From positions 806,001-870,000 of the forward strand of contig CAMPEQ010000011.1 of assembly GCA_946803585.1 (NCBI GenBank): a DNA stretch of 64,000 nucleotides, in the 5' to 3' direction. Below, piece after piece: positions 8,922-18,054 of the stretch. The notes beneath the pieces were generated by a model. That model did not search any database. It saw only the letters and a list, made by a program, of their open reading frames with translations, and was not told where the DNA came from. The position numbers and the translations under genes were made by a program. The stretch comes from an uncultured Actinomycetes bacterium. Lineage in GTDB: Bacteria; Actinomycetota; Actinomycetes; S36-B12; UBA10799. Position 1 is the first letter of the stretch. Every line of letters begins with the position of its first letter.

Positions 8922-9692
8922 TCAGCTAGGGAGAATGCCCTGCGCAGCTAGGTAGTCGGCACTGCGATCCTTGTGGGGGCCGATCGCCCGTAAGTGGGCG
9001 TAGATGCTCACGTGTTTGCCGCGCAATGGGAACCGATTGCAATCAACATCGTCGAAGAAGTAGTCGATCACCTCAGTGATATCTGCGGCCGAGTTTATGT
9101 GCTCATGTGCCATGAGCGGGGCGTAGGAGATCCCATTGCGCAGGCGGTAGGCAACGCCGGTGGATGCCCGCCACATCGATTCCCACAGCAGGCCGCCTTC
9201 CATCGGAATACCAGCGTGGAAGCTGCCACCTTCCTCCAGCGATAGCGCGGCCGCTGCGACCACGGCAGGGAGGTTCTCTAGGTGCTCAAGCACTGCCACC
9301 GAGAGGACCTTTTGGTAGCTGAGTTCATCAGCGATAGCGCAGGCGATGAATGAGTCGTAGCTATCGAAGTAGCGGTTGACGCTGGAGAAGTTTGCAGCCG
9401 AGGTCACCACAGGAATGACCGGCTCGACCACGTCGTAACGGGCGGCGGTCGCCTCTAGTGGGAGGTGACCAAGACTGCCGCCACCGAGTTCCAAGACCGA
9501 ACCGACTACGCGCTCAGCAGCGATCTTGTGATGCATCCAGAGCTCGAGTTGGTGAACTCCTCGATAGAGCCAGCCGTCACTGGCGCGATTAATTTCGTAC
9601 TCACGCTCGTAGATGGCCCGCTGAGCTGACGGAAGCACTGGACGCGTTCGCGGATAGCTTGCGACGACTGGTGGCAACGGTGAGGGAGTCAT
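8922..9692 (-). CDS. SAM-dependent methyltransferase, class I
   Basis: 256 residues. A Rossmann methyltransferase core is visible: motif I as SVLELGGGSLGHLP (about residue 65), an acidic strand VVEPV, and the later LSVAVLEHLENLP...LEEGGSFHAGIP region that matches motifs around the active-site and post-motif strands. The start codon overlaps the stop of the upstream GT2 gene by 4 bp (ATGA), so the two are translationally coupled. The acceptor is probably a sugar or lipid-linked sugar of the polysaccharide pathway, judging from position only. Confidence 0.72.
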   Translation of the reverse strand: MTPSPLPPVVASYPRTRPVLPSAQRAIYEREYEINRASDGWLYRGVHQLELWMHHKIAAERVVGSVLELGGGSLGHLPLEATAARYDVVEPVIPVVTSAANFSSVNRYFDSYDSFIACAIADELSYQKVLSVAVLEHLENLPAVVAAAALSLEEGGSFHAGIPMEGGLLWESMWRASTGVAYRLRNGISYAPLMAHEHINSAADITEVIDYFFDDVDCNRFPLRGKHVSIYAHLRAIGPHKDRSADYLAAQGILPS

Positions 9693-10852
9693 TGTTGGCT
9701 CCCGGGTCCACGGTCCCAGGGTGAGACGTGATCGGTTTCCGGTGTTGGGGCGGCTTGGCGGCGCGCTGAGGGGCTATCGGTGTCTCCCGGCTCAGCGGCG
9801 TCGACAACATACCGGGGACGGCCACGAACTTGCTCCAAAATCTCGGCGGTGTACTCCCCGAGAATTCCCACGGTCACTAACTGCACCCCACCAATAATGA
9901 GCACGGCTGCCATGAGCGAGGGCCACCCGGTAAGGGGTGTACCCAAAACCCAGTTGACCATCACGAACAGCGCCCCGAGTAGTCCTAGGATTCCGACTGC
10001 CGTTCCGATCCCGGTGGCGATTCGAAGCGGGGCGGTGCTGAACGAGGTCAGGCTGGTCAGCGCCAGGCGCATCATTCGAGTCGGTGAGTACTTTCCCCGT
10101 CCCGCGGCTCTTGGCGCCGCCTCGTAGTCCAAGTAGGCGGTCCGGTAACCCAGCCAGGGCAGTAGGAGGCGATAGACCCTGGCTCGTTCCGGAAGTGCGC
10201 AAATCTGATCGACGACCCTGCGATGGATTATGCGGAAGTCAGCAACGTTCGCTGGAGTTTCTACAGTTCCAAACCGCTTCATCCCGGAGTAGTAGATCTT
10301 GGCGGTGAGACGCTTGCCGACGGAGTCTGCCGATCGCTCGCGGCGCACAGCCTGGGCGACGGGCACTCCGGTGGATTCGGCCAGGTTGAGCAGTTCAACA
10401 ATGAGCTCAGGTGGATGCTGTAGGTCCGCATCGAGGGAGGCAACCCACGTGCCAACCGACATGTCCAGGCCAGCGGTCAAGGCTGACATATGACCGAAGT
10501 TGCGGGTCAGGGACACCACGCGTGCGCTCTGCCACTGTTGCGCCGCATGATCCCGTAGCCACTCGGGTCCCGAGTCGGTGGAACCGTCGTCAACGAAGAT
10601 GACTTCATACGGGCGACCCAATGCATCTAGCGCTGCCTCTAACGCCGAACAGAACCTCGGTAGTACGAGTTCCTCATCCAGAAATGGCACGACGACCGTT
10701 AAATCGATAGGTAGATCCTTGCCACCTGTCGCCGCCGGTGCTGCTTCGGCGCGTTCGTAGTCGGCCATATTTGGGAAGCTAGCACGCAACACGCGAAGAT
10801 CACCTAGCTGGCGGTCAGAGCCCAAGGCGTTGCCGTAGCTGCGAGCGATCAA
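9689..10852 (-). CDS. GT2 family glycosyltransferase, DPM1/GtrB type with C-terminal membrane helices
   Basis: Up to 387 residues. The catalytic domain begins with LTVVVPFLDEE (about residue 52), then FVDDGSTD, and the metal-binding SLDADLQHP, all hallmarks of polyprenyl-phosphate sugar transferases that load a sugar on to undecaprenyl/decaprenyl phosphate at the cytoplasmic face. Two C-terminal hydrophobic helices (about 265-320) and GILGEYTAEILEQVRGRPRYVV complete the GtrB-like architecture. The start is uncertain: the frame opens at a TTG (10852) without a ribosome-binding site, and an ATG at 10768 (28 codons in) is also possible. It is followed by the coupled methyltransferase. Confidence 0.9.
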   Translation of the reverse strand: MIARSYGNALGSDRQLGDLRVLRASFPNMADYERAEAAPAATGGKDLPIDLTVVVPFLDEELVLPRFCSALEAALDALGRPYEVIFVDDGSTDSGPEWLRDHAAQQWQSARVVSLTRNFGHMSALTAGLDMSVGTWVASLDADLQHPPELIVELLNLAESTGVPVAQAVRRERSADSVGKRLTAKIYYSGMKRFGTVETPANVADFRIIHRRVVDQICALPERARVYRLLLPWLGYRTAYLDYEAAPRAAGRGKYSPTRMMRLALTSLTSFSTAPLRIATGIGTAVGILGLLGALFVMVNWVLGTPLTGWPSLMAAVLIIGGVQLVTVGILGEYTAEILEQVRGRPRYVVDAAEPGDTDSPSARRQAAPTPETDHVSPWDRGPGSQQ

Positions 10853-10872
10853 AAAAGAAGAAGGTGTAGGAG

Positions 10873-10901
10873 CGGTTGGCTAACCCTCGCCTCAGCAACC
10901 G
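10873..10901. repeat. inverted repeats in the GT2/gmd divergent gap
   Basis: CGGTTG (10873-10878) and CAACCG (10896-10901) are perfect inverted copies. The dyad GGTT-GGCT-AACC (10874-10885) overlaps the left arm. It lies in the 99-bp gap between two divergent glycan genes, so an operator role is possible, but short arms make chance a fair alternative. Confidence 0.3.
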
Positions 10902-10951
10902 TTGGGTAGCATCTCATCTGAACTAACCAATCGACGTAGATGGAGAGAGAC

Positions 10952-11938
10952 GTGCCCAACGCCCTCATTACCGGCATTACAGGCCAGGACGGCCTTTACC
11001 TCGCTGAGCTTCTAGTGGGCAAGGGTTACAACGTGTTCGGTCTGATCCGGGGGCAAAACAACCCGAAGACTGAACTCGTTGAGGCACTTGTGCCCGAGGT
11101 GCGTCTAGTCGCAGGCGACCTGTCCGATATCCCCAGCTTGCTGAGAGCGCTGGAGGCATCTGAAGCCGACGAGGTCTACAACCTTGGCGCAATCTCTTAC
11201 GTCGCCTACTCCTGGGATCAGGCATTGCTGACCAATGAAGTGACCGGTCGCGGCGTGCTCAACATCCTCGAGGCTTTGCGACTTTACGAGCAGATCCATC
11301 GCCGGTCCCCCCGGTTTTACCAGGCGTCATCTTCGGAGATGTTTGGCAAAGTTCATCAAGTCCCACAGACGGAAGAAACGTTGCTGTGGCCGCGATCTCC
11401 CTATGGCGTCTCCAAGGTGTTCGGCCACTACACGACCATCAACTACCGCGAGTCCTACGGAATGCACGCCTCGTCCGGAATCCTCTTCAATCACGAGTCG
11501 CCCCGTCGCGGTCCAGAATTTGTCACGCGCAAGGTGTCGCGTGCTGTAGCCCGGATCAAGCTGGGGCTGCAGGACGAGATCGTCATGGGCAACCTTGACG
11601 CTAAACGAGACTGGGGCTTCGCTGGGGACTACGTCGAGGCAATGTGGATGATGCTGCAGCAAGACGAGGCAGATGACTACGTCATCGCAACAGGCGAGAC
11701 TCATTCGATCAAGGAGTTGCTCGAGACGGCGTTCGCGGTTGTTGGTCTTGACGACTGGACCCCCTACGTTCGCCAGGATGCACGATTCATGCGACCTGCA
11801 GAGGTTGACCTCCTGATTGGTGATCCGAAGAAGGCTCGCGAGAAGCTCGGTTGGAAGCCTCGGGTGGCATTTCCTCAGCTCGTCGAGATGATGGTTGAAA
11901 ACGACCTGAACGAACAAAAGAAGCTGCACGGGGTGTGA
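10952..11938 (+). CDS. gmd: GDP-mannose 4,6-dehydratase
   Basis: NADP-dependent short-chain dehydrogenase/reductase that turns GDP-D-mannose into GDP-4-keto-6-deoxy-mannose, the first step to GDP-L-fucose. Visible are [14 protein letters not shown] at the nucleotide-binding N-terminus, the catalytic [14 protein letters not shown] (YxxxK), and the family-specific [31 protein letters not shown] and [10 protein letters not shown] blocks. The GTG at 10952 is preferred to the ATG at 10940, because the intervening GGAGAGA makes a ribosome-binding site for the GTG; the difference is four residues. The 3' end overlaps the next gene by 4 bp (GTGA). GDP-fucose synthase about 6 kb downstream, on the opposite strand, supports the pathway. 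Confidence 0.93.
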   Translation: MPNALITGITGQDGLYLAELLVGKGYNVFGLIRGQNNPKTELVEALVPEVRLVAGDLSDIPSLLRALEASEADEVYNLGAISYVAYSWDQALLTNEVTGRGVLNILEALRLYEQIHRRSPRFYQASSSEMFGKVHQVPQTEETLLWPRSPYGVSKVFGHYTTINYRESYGMHASSGILFNHESPRRGPEFVTRKVSRAVARIKLGLQDEIVMGNLDAKRDWGFAGDYVEAMWMMLQQDEADDYVIATGETHSIKELLETAFAVVGLDDWTPYVRQDARFMRPAEVDLLIGDPKKAREKLGWKPRVAFPQLVEMMVENDLNEQKKLHGV

Positions 11939-12903
11939 GTCGTCCCCGCGCACTGATAACGGGTATCACTGGGCAGGATGGCACGTACCTCAGTCAGCTT
12001 TTAGCAGCTGAAGGGACTGAGGTTCACGGCTTTTTGAGGTCGGGTGATCCCCAACTCTCGTACGTCCAACAGCTAGTCCCAGATGTTGTCATGCACGATG
12101 GAGACCTGAGTAGTTTCGACTCGGTTCAGGCAGCTGTTGAGGCGAGCCGACCAGATGAGATCTACCACCTTGCTGCGGCGTCCTCAGTTGCGGCGTCGTG
12201 GGAAGACCCAGTCGATGCCGCCGATCTCAATGGGACAGGATCAGTTCGGGTGCTTGACGCAGCTCGACGATTCGGACTCGATCATGGCAAATCACCGCGC
12301 GTCCTGTTGTGCTCAACTGCAGAGATGTTCGGCTACCCAGCAACCAGTCCGCAGAATGAACTCACACCAATAGATCCAGTCTCTCCCTACGGAGCGGTGA
12401 AGGCGTTCGCCCACCGGATGGCTCGTATCGCCCGTCAGAATGGACAACACGTTTCGACGGTTATTCTCTACAACCACGAATCACCGCGACGTCCAGAAAC
12501 ATTCGTCACGCGGAAAATTACGAGGGCCGCCGCGCAGATAGCGAACGGGTCGACTGAGCCGCTTTGCTTGGGAAATATGTCGGCGCGCCGAGACTGGGGA
12601 TTCGCCGGGGATTATGTCAAGGCGATGACCGCCGCTCTGCGACATGACAATCCAGATGATTTTGTGGTGGCAACAGGGGTCTCACACAGTATTGAGGACT
12701 TCGTCGTGGCGGCATTCGCAGCGGCGGGAGTTGACGACTGGCAGGAGTACGTCGAGGTTGACCCAGGGCTACTTCGCCCGCATGATCCAGCTGAATTCGT
12801 CGGGGATGCCTCGAAGGCGAAACAGATTTTGGGATGGGAGCCAGCAGTTGATTTCGAAGGGCTTGTCGACATGATGGTGCAGGCTGATCTTCAGACCAAG
12901 TAG
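11935..12903 (+). CDS. second GDP-mannose 4,6-dehydratase-like SDR
   Basis: 322 residues, a diverged paralogue of the preceding gene and coupled to it by a GTGA overlap. It keeps [14 protein letters not shown], the catalytic Ser/Thr-x-Glu as [12 protein letters not shown] (YxxxK), [29 protein letters not shown] and [10 protein letters not shown]. All catalytic classes of residue are present, so it should be an active dehydratase rather than a dead copy. It lacks the KVxxVPQ sequence after EMFG and has PATSPQNE instead. It could work on a different NDP-sugar, form a hetero-oligomer with the first GMD, or act as an RMD-type reductase. Sequence alone does not decide. Confidence 0.82.
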   Translation: MSRPRALITGITGQDGTYLSQLLAAEGTEVHGFLRSGDPQLSYVQQLVPDVVMHDGDLSSFDSVQAAVEASRPDEIYHLAAASSVAASWEDPVDAADLNGTGSVRVLDAARRFGLDHGKSPRVLLCSTAEMFGYPATSPQNELTPIDPVSPYGAVKAFAHRMARIARQNGQHVSTVILYNHESPRRPETFVTRKITRAAAQIANGSTEPLCLGNMSARRDWGFAGDYVKAMTAALRHDNPDDFVVATGVSHSIEDFVVAAFAAAGVDDWQEYVEVDPGLLRPHDPAEFVGDASKAKQILGWEPAVDFEGLVDMMVQADLQTK

Positions 12904-12974
12904 CAGGTGGAACGTTTGTCCCCGAGTAGCTCCACAGCTGAATAGCTTGATCCGGCATACAATTCGCAGCCGCA

Positions 12975-12990
12975 CCTATCCAGCGATAGG
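12975..12990 (+). repeat. small hairpin over the ribosome-binding region of the sulfotransferase-like gene
   Basis: CCTATC-CAGC-GATAGG is a perfect 6-4-6 hairpin whose right arm carries the only Shine-Dalgarno-like bases (GATAGGA) before the GTG at 13000. Folding would hide the ribosome-binding site. Confidence 0.4.
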
Positions 12991-12999
12991 ATTCTGCTC

Positions 13000-13614
13000 G
13001 TGAGAGTCTTTGTGGTTGGTACTGGTCGTTGCGGCACAACGACATTCGCTAGGGCCTGTTCCCATATTGAGAACTACACCGCGGCCCACGAGTCGAGGGC
13101 TGACCTTCTCGGTCTTGCTCGTATCGAGTATCCAGACGGCCATATCGAGTGTGACAACCGGCTATCTTGGTTCTTGGGCCCCATGGCGCAACGATTTGAA
13201 GATGAGCCAAGCGGAGTTGGGGGATGGCGCCGGCGGAAGACTAGGAAGACTACGACTGCGTCTACGCCCGGAACTTTGTGGGTGCATTTGACCAGAGACC
13301 GACAAGAGGTCGTCCGGAGCTTTGCCCGGAGAGAACCCAAGTTGGGTGGAATCATTCCTGCATTCGGCAACGGGATCACCATGACTGCACGTCAGTACTC
13401 TCCGGAAGAAATTAGCGATGTTGCAGGTTGGTACGTAGATACCGTCACAGCGAACTTGGACACGTTCTTGCGAACGCGAGCGAACGTTATTCGCGTCGAC
13501 ATCACGCGGGTTTCCGGGAGAGTTTTCCGCGATTTCTGGGATCAGATCGGCGCAGTTGGTGATGTCGACGCCGCCTTGGCGGAGTTTTCTATTCGCCACA
13601 ACGCGAGCGATTGA
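13000..13614 (+). CDS. sulfotransferase-like P-loop protein
   Basis: 204 residues with a GTG start. The N-terminal VVGTGRCGTTTFARAC is a P-loop of the PAPS-dependent sulfotransferase superfamily (5'-phosphosulfate loop). The segment LWVHLTRDRQEVVRSFARRE (about residues 93-112) matches the 3'-phosphate-binding strand-loop of that family (vHLxRdpxxVxxSf). It is somewhat short for a sulfotransferase but the core motifs are in the right order. Its place among glycosyltransferases suggests sulfation of a surface glycan or glycolipid. This is inference; other P-loop kinases share part of the pattern. Confidence 0.65.
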   Translation: MRVFVVGTGRCGTTTFARACSHIENYTAAHESRADLLGLARIEYPDGHIECDNRLSWFLGPMAQRFEDEPSGVGGWRRRKTRKTTTASTPGTLWVHLTRDRQEVVRSFARREPKLGGIIPAFGNGITMTARQYSPEEISDVAGWYVDTVTANLDTFLRTRANVIRVDITRVSGRVFRDFWDQIGAVGDVDAALAEFSIRHNASD

Positions 13615-13683
13615 GCTCTTTACGGTCCCGAGACGCGCCTCTCAAGCGATTGACGCCTCCTCCCCCACGAGGAACCAGTCGAT

Positions 13684-15606
13684 TTAGTCGCAGAGGAGCT
13701 TCCCCAGTAGCAGCCCTTTGCCTAGCGGGAGAATTCCTTCGACCTCGATTCGTGGATGCTGGTCCCAAACGCTGGCAATCGAGAGCTCGACGTCGCGATA
13801 TGCATCATCAAGTAGGAATACAGGGTTGCCGTTCAGATGGTCAATCAACTGACTCAGAACGGCGAGTCTGGATCCGCCTTCGGCGCGCGATGGACCATCA
13901 ACGAGGATCAGTTGTGGATCTAAGTCTTCAATGGCGGAGACGACCTCAGGCGATAGGCGATAGCACTTCGTAGTTACCCCGAACGATTCCACCGGAACCA
14001 AATCTGTGCTCAGCACTAACGCACCAGATCCATCGTCGCAGGTCTCGTGGATAAGGTCCCTTGTCTTTCCAGCATAGGTTTCGGATTCATCGATGCTGAC
14101 AACCCGACCTCCACGCGGCGCTAGGTACGCGGCGAGAGAAGCCGTGCTGGACCCACTGCCAAATTCGAGAACTCGCTGAAGTCCCCGCTCTGCTATGAAG
14201 GAGTGGATGAAGTTCATCGTTTGGACATCGAGCGCCCAACCGCCAAATGCAATTCCGTCCACCTCATTGGTACCCACTTCAGCAAGTGCGGTGCTTAGCC
14301 CGTCCTGTTGATTGATACGACGACGTTCGCGCAAGACCTCGGGCAGAGGGAACGGTGGAGACCCTAGCTCGGCGAAGATCTCACTGGGAGGTGCGCTGAT
14401 GGTGACTGGGGTGTTTACAGCGACGCGGAACCAACGTTGCTCCTCATGTACCAAGTCAACGCTGAGCAGATACTCTCCTGCCTCTGAGGGTGCTTTGACA
14501 GCCATTGTCAGATCAACAGCTTGTTTTGGTATCAGGCGTTCGGTTATGTGCGTGCGGTGCCCGTCGAACTCCACCACTTCTCCGCTAGGTCGAAGCCAGT
14601 GGTAGCTGATATTGATTTGTCGATCGAAGACGCCGCCTAGATGGCCTGGTGGCCAGACCGCGTTTCCGTTGTTTTTTACTCTGACCTGCACGGGGTAACT
14701 AGAACCCGCAACCATTGCGGGCACATCCGCACGGAAGATGATCTTGGCCCGATAGTCATCCTGGGACATGGGCTTCCCCGGTATCCACTTCTCGAGCTCG
14801 TCTGCCGTGGCAATCGGCTCGAGCTGGCCCGGAGTACCCGTTGAGTCTTGTGAGGCCATTACTTGCCTGACATTCCGAATATCTTCAGGCGCGAGGCCGA
14901 CCAACTCGACCTGTTGATCTTCGGGGAGGTAGTGAGCGTGGTTGAGTGGCAATCCTGAATCTGTCATCAGCCCATACGCTTCGCCGTCGTACCGCACGAC
15001 TTTCTGCCGCCTGATTTCAACTGAATCGATGAGCAAATGTAGGTGGATGATCGGCTGGCTGATCTGCACGGCGGGGCCAATGTATGACGCGCCTGTGTGC
15101 TTCTGGCCCGTGAACCAGAGGTTCTGGTCGTTGCGTACGAGCCTAGGGTGGGAAATGTCCCAATGCTGACCGACAATCACCGAATCGGTCCCGGGTAAGA
15201 CGCTCCGGTTCGGCACTAAGTACGCCCCGACCTGCCGATCTCGAATGAGCTTCGGCAACTTCTTGAGCAACGCCTCACTCACCAATTCATCAGAGTCGAG
15301 GAGAAGGATCCAATCTCCGGTCGCCTGCTCGCGCAGCCAAGGACGAAAGCGGTTAGCCCCCGCGAACTCGAATCCGATCAGCCGGTCGCAAACTGACTCA
15401 AGGGGGCCAAGTTCTCCCGGGTCGATCCGGGAGTCATACGCGACGATGATCTCGTCAGCTACATCGCGCAACAGCCGCAGAGAAGCTGCCGTGAGACCGC
15501 CTTGCCGGTGAACCGCGCACAATACCGTTAGCGAGGGTCCGCCCGCGGAGCTAGCTGCGCCCTTCCTCCGGGGTAGCGAGCTCTTCAGTGATTTGATATT
15601 CAACAC
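13684..15606 (-). CDS. three-domain fusion: GT2 glycosyltransferase, Ig-like domain, SAM methyltransferase
   Basis: The GTG at 15606 is chosen because GAGG and TAGGA lie just upstream; the frame continues to 15789 but that extension looks unlike a GT start. The product is 640 residues. Residues about 20-240 form a GT2-like GT-A domain (LTVLCAVHRQGG start, GDWILLLDSDE metal motif near 103). Residues about 285-405 form a beta-rich Ig-like domain of the kind with VRVKNNGNAVWPPG and SVDLVHEEQRWF. Residues about 440-640 hold a class I methyltransferase-like domain with VLEFGSGSSTASLAAYL, VVSIDES and LILVDGP. One chain could add a sugar and methylate the product. Targets are unknown. Confidence 0.78.
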   Translation of the reverse strand: MLNIKSLKSSLPRRKGAASSAGGPSLTVLCAVHRQGGLTAASLRLLRDVADEIIVAYDSRIDPGELGPLESVCDRLIGFEFAGANRFRPWLREQATGDWILLLDSDELVSEALLKKLPKLIRDRQVGAYLVPNRSVLPGTDSVIVGQHWDISHPRLVRNDQNLWFTGQKHTGASYIGPAVQISQPIIHLHLLIDSVEIRRQKVVRYDGEAYGLMTDSGLPLNHAHYLPEDQQVELVGLAPEDIRNVRQVMASQDSTGTPGQLEPIATADELEKWIPGKPMSQDDYRAKIIFRADVPAMVAGSSYPVQVRVKNNGNAVWPPGHLGGVFDRQINISYHWLRPSGEVVEFDGHRTHITERLIPKQAVDLTMAVKAPSEAGEYLLSVDLVHEEQRWFRVAVNTPVTISAPPSEIFAELGSPPFPLPEVLRERRRINQQDGLSTALAEVGTNEVDGIAFGGWALDVQTMNFIHSFIAERGLQRVLEFGSGSSTASLAAYLAPRGGRVVSIDESETYAGKTRDLIHETCDDGSGALVLSTDLVPVESFGVTTKCYRLSPEVVSAIEDLDPQLILVDGPSRAEGGSRLAVLSQLIDHLNGNPVFLLDDAYRDVELSIASVWDQHPRIEVEGILPLGKGLLLGKLLCD

Positions 15607-15848
15607 ACCGCATCCTACCTCGATGACTGCCTTCGACGACTCACCACGATACGCGGGAGGGAGCCTATTCGTCGCAACACTTGCTAGCCCTAAGGCGACC
15701 AACAGCGGATTCAACCCTACCGACGAGACTCTCGGCTTGATCTGCCTGTGTGCTGGTTCCCTTGCAGCCCATAGGTACCGGTCACGCAAGTCCTCAACTG
15801 CTGCGGCAGGTACACAACATCCGTGCCCGCAAGGGATCGACCTCGACG
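15607..15848. other. gap between two glycan genes
   Basis: About 240 bp between the GT4 stop-side region and the start of the GT2 fusion gene, read on the minus strand. It must hold the start signals of the fusion gene; only GAGGTAGGA near 15613-15621 (minus strand) is recognisable. No convincing small gene, repeat or RNA seen. Confidence 0.4.
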
Positions 15849-16958
15849 CTACGCAATCCGAACTTCCTTGGAGAGCGCATCAGCGTACGCCACCGCTGTC
15901 TTACGCGCAGTCTCGTCCCATGTGAAGCTTGCAGCGCGGGATAGTCCTTCGCGGCGCATCCGTAGTCGAAGCTGCGGATCTGCCGTCAAATCCGTCAATA
16001 GGCGTGCCAGCATGCTGCTGTCTGAGGCGGTGAAGTAGCGGGCAGCAGGTCCGCCAACTTCGCGATGAGTCTCTACGTCCGCCAAGACGGTGGGACAGCC
16101 CGAAGCCATCGCTTCCAGCGTCGGCAATCCGAAGCCCTCGATAGTCGAAGGGAAGACGAAGCAGTCGGCATTGCTAAACGCACTAACTAGCTGCGCATCG
16201 CTGAGGTTGAGGTGCACCGTGCGCTGGCTGATTCCTAGCTCGTGGAGATTCGAATGCTCCCTCGGAGAGAACTTCCCGCCCCCAACCGCAACAAGCTTGA
16301 CGTCCTCGGGAAGATCGGCAAGCGCGAATGCCCTCGCAAGCGTCGAGAAGTCCTTGTAGGCGCCGCGCTGACCCACGAACAGTACGTAGCGTGACGGCAG
16401 TCCAGGGTGGCGCTTGCGACCAGGCTTGAACGTCGACATGTCAACGCCAAGCGGAATCACCACGATCTTGTCGCTGGGGGTTCCGTAGATCCGCATAAGG
16501 TCAAGTCTTGTCACCTCCGAGATGCAGATCACGAGGTCAGCTGCCGCTACAAACTCCCTCTTGAAACGGTGGGGGTTGCCCTTTGGGAATAGTTCTGGAT
16601 GAACCTCTGGAATCATGTCGTAGACAGTCACTACTCGCAATGGTGCTCGTACGTGACGCTGCAAGTAGTCGAGATCGAAGTACTGAGTGTGATGCACTAC
16701 CTCGGGAGTCGGGAATTTCCAGGCCTGCTTCTGAGCGAAGGCGGTTGTCTTGGCGCGGAATCTCCCGAGGCGACGCGGAACTCGCAGCCCAAGCCCTGCC
16801 TCGTTCAAGTGAAGATTTGAACGATCGACTGGCTGACCCGTGATGGTGACGTTCAACGTGGGATTCGCTTTGAACGCGAGCATCATCTCGACGAAGTACC
16901 GGGAAATCCCACCCCGCTGCTGCATGAAGAAGATCTGATCATCGATGTAGACCTTCAT
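15849..16958 (-). CDS. GT4 family glycosyltransferase
   Basis: 369 residues, GT-B fold. The N-terminal MKVYIDDQIFFMQQRGGISR is typical of GT4 enzymes, with the Gly-rich acceptor loop. The donor domain shows YVLFVGQRGAYKDFSTLARAF and the retaining-enzyme ExxxxxxxE element in STIEGFGLPTLEAMASG (about residues 265-280). It probably adds one sugar of the surface polysaccharide repeat. The donor may be GDP-fucose or dTDP-rhamnose, both of which the neighbouring genes should make, but specificity cannot be read. The upstream neighbour on the same strand is GDP-fucose synthase (41 bp gap). Confidence 0.9.
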   Translation of the reverse strand: MKVYIDDQIFFMQQRGGISRYFVEMMLAFKANPTLNVTITGQPVDRSNLHLNEAGLGLRVPRRLGRFRAKTTAFAQKQAWKFPTPEVVHHTQYFDLDYLQRHVRAPLRVVTVYDMIPEVHPELFPKGNPHRFKREFVAAADLVICISEVTRLDLMRIYGTPSDKIVVIPLGVDMSTFKPGRKRHPGLPSRYVLFVGQRGAYKDFSTLARAFALADLPEDVKLVAVGGGKFSPREHSNLHELGISQRTVHLNLSDAQLVSAFSNADCFVFPSTIEGFGLPTLEAMASGCPTVLADVETHREVGGPAARYFTASDSSMLARLLTDLTADPQLRLRMRREGLSRAASFTWDETARKTAVAYADALSKEVRIA

Positions 16959-16999
16959 GGTGTCCCAAATAGCGAGGTTATCGAGCGCACGAGGGCCCC

Positions 17000-17983
17000 T
17001 CAGGAGCTGACGGTGACATCATTCTTGTACCAGTCGTACGTCTGTTGGATGCCCTCACGAAGCTGTATCGACGGTGTCCAGCCGAGCTCGTTAAGACGAC
17101 CCACGTCTAACAACTTACGGGGTGTGCCGTCCGGCTTACTGCGATCCCATTCGACCTGTAGATCGCCACCCACGGCATCTGAAATCATGCCTGCGAGCTC
17201 GAGAATCGAGACATCAGATCCGGTTCCGACATTGATGGGCTCGGGAGCGTCGTACTTCTCTAGGACGGTTAGTAGCGCGCTGGCCAAGTCGTCGACGTGG
17301 AGGAACTCGCGCCGCGGTGAGCCTGAACCCCAGAGTACAACCGGCTCACCCGAACGTGACGCGGCGTGGAACTTCGCCATCATGCTGGGAAGTACATGCC
17401 CGGCAGTTGTGTCGAAGTTGTCGCCGGGGCCGTAAAGATTCGTGGGCATCGCGGAGACCCAGTTGCGGCCGTACTGGCGGCGGTACCCCTGCACATGCAG
17501 GATACCGGCGATCTTTGCGATGGCGTAGGCCTCGTTGGTGGGCTCGAGGGCGCCGGTCAACATGGAGTCTTCGGAAATGGGTTGCGGTGCCATCTTCGGG
17601 TAGATACAGCTAGACCCGAGGTAGAGGACCCGTTCAACATCTGCGGCGTGGCAAGCATCGAGCAGGTTGACGGCGATCAGCACGTTATCGGAGAGGAAGT
17701 CGACCGGGTAGGTTGAGTTGGCGAGAATGCCGCCGACCTTACCGGCCGAGATGATCACTGTCTCTGGACGTGTATCTGCCACGAACTCGAATGTCGCGTT
17801 TCGGTCGCGCAGGTCCAGCTGGCTGGACGCGCGGCTCACCAAGTCGACGCCACCCTTGTCTTCAAAGGCCCGCCAAATAGCGCCACCCACAAGCCCGCGG
17901 TGACCAGCTACGTACACCGTCGGATCGTCGGCGGTGATGCCGCCTGACGAGGCGTTTGTGGAGGGCTTATTCGAGTTCGTCAT
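17000..17983 (-). CDS. fcl: GDP-L-fucose synthase
   Basis: 327 residues. The enzyme epimerises and reduces GDP-4-keto-6-deoxy-mannose to GDP-L-fucose with NADPH. Evidence: VYVAGHRGLVGGAIWRAF nucleotide-binding motif after a polar 20-residue extension, GGILANSTYPVDFLSDN, the catalytic serine block YLGSSCIYPKMAPQPI, YAIAK (YxxxK), PTNLYGPGDNFD and GSGSPRREFLHVDDLA, all family-specific. It completes the pathway begun by gmd about 5 kb away on the opposite strand. No strong ribosome-binding site before the ATG at 17983. Confidence 0.95.
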   Translation of the reverse strand: MTNSNKPSTNASSGGITADDPTVYVAGHRGLVGGAIWRAFEDKGGVDLVSRASSQLDLRDRNATFEFVADTRPETVIISAGKVGGILANSTYPVDFLSDNVLIAVNLLDACHAADVERVLYLGSSCIYPKMAPQPISEDSMLTGALEPTNEAYAIAKIAGILHVQGYRRQYGRNWVSAMPTNLYGPGDNFDTTAGHVLPSMMAKFHAASRSGEPVVLWGSGSPRREFLHVDDLASALLTVLEKYDAPEPINVGTGSDVSILELAGMISDAVGGDLQVEWDRSKPDGTPRKLLDVGRLNELGWTPSIQLREGIQQTYDWYKNDVTVSS

Positions 17984-18054
17984 CTGGCAAATCTAACATG
18001 TGCGGTGAGCGCCGGCCGCATCTGTAACGGCGATTCATTGGGGCCAGATTGGCG

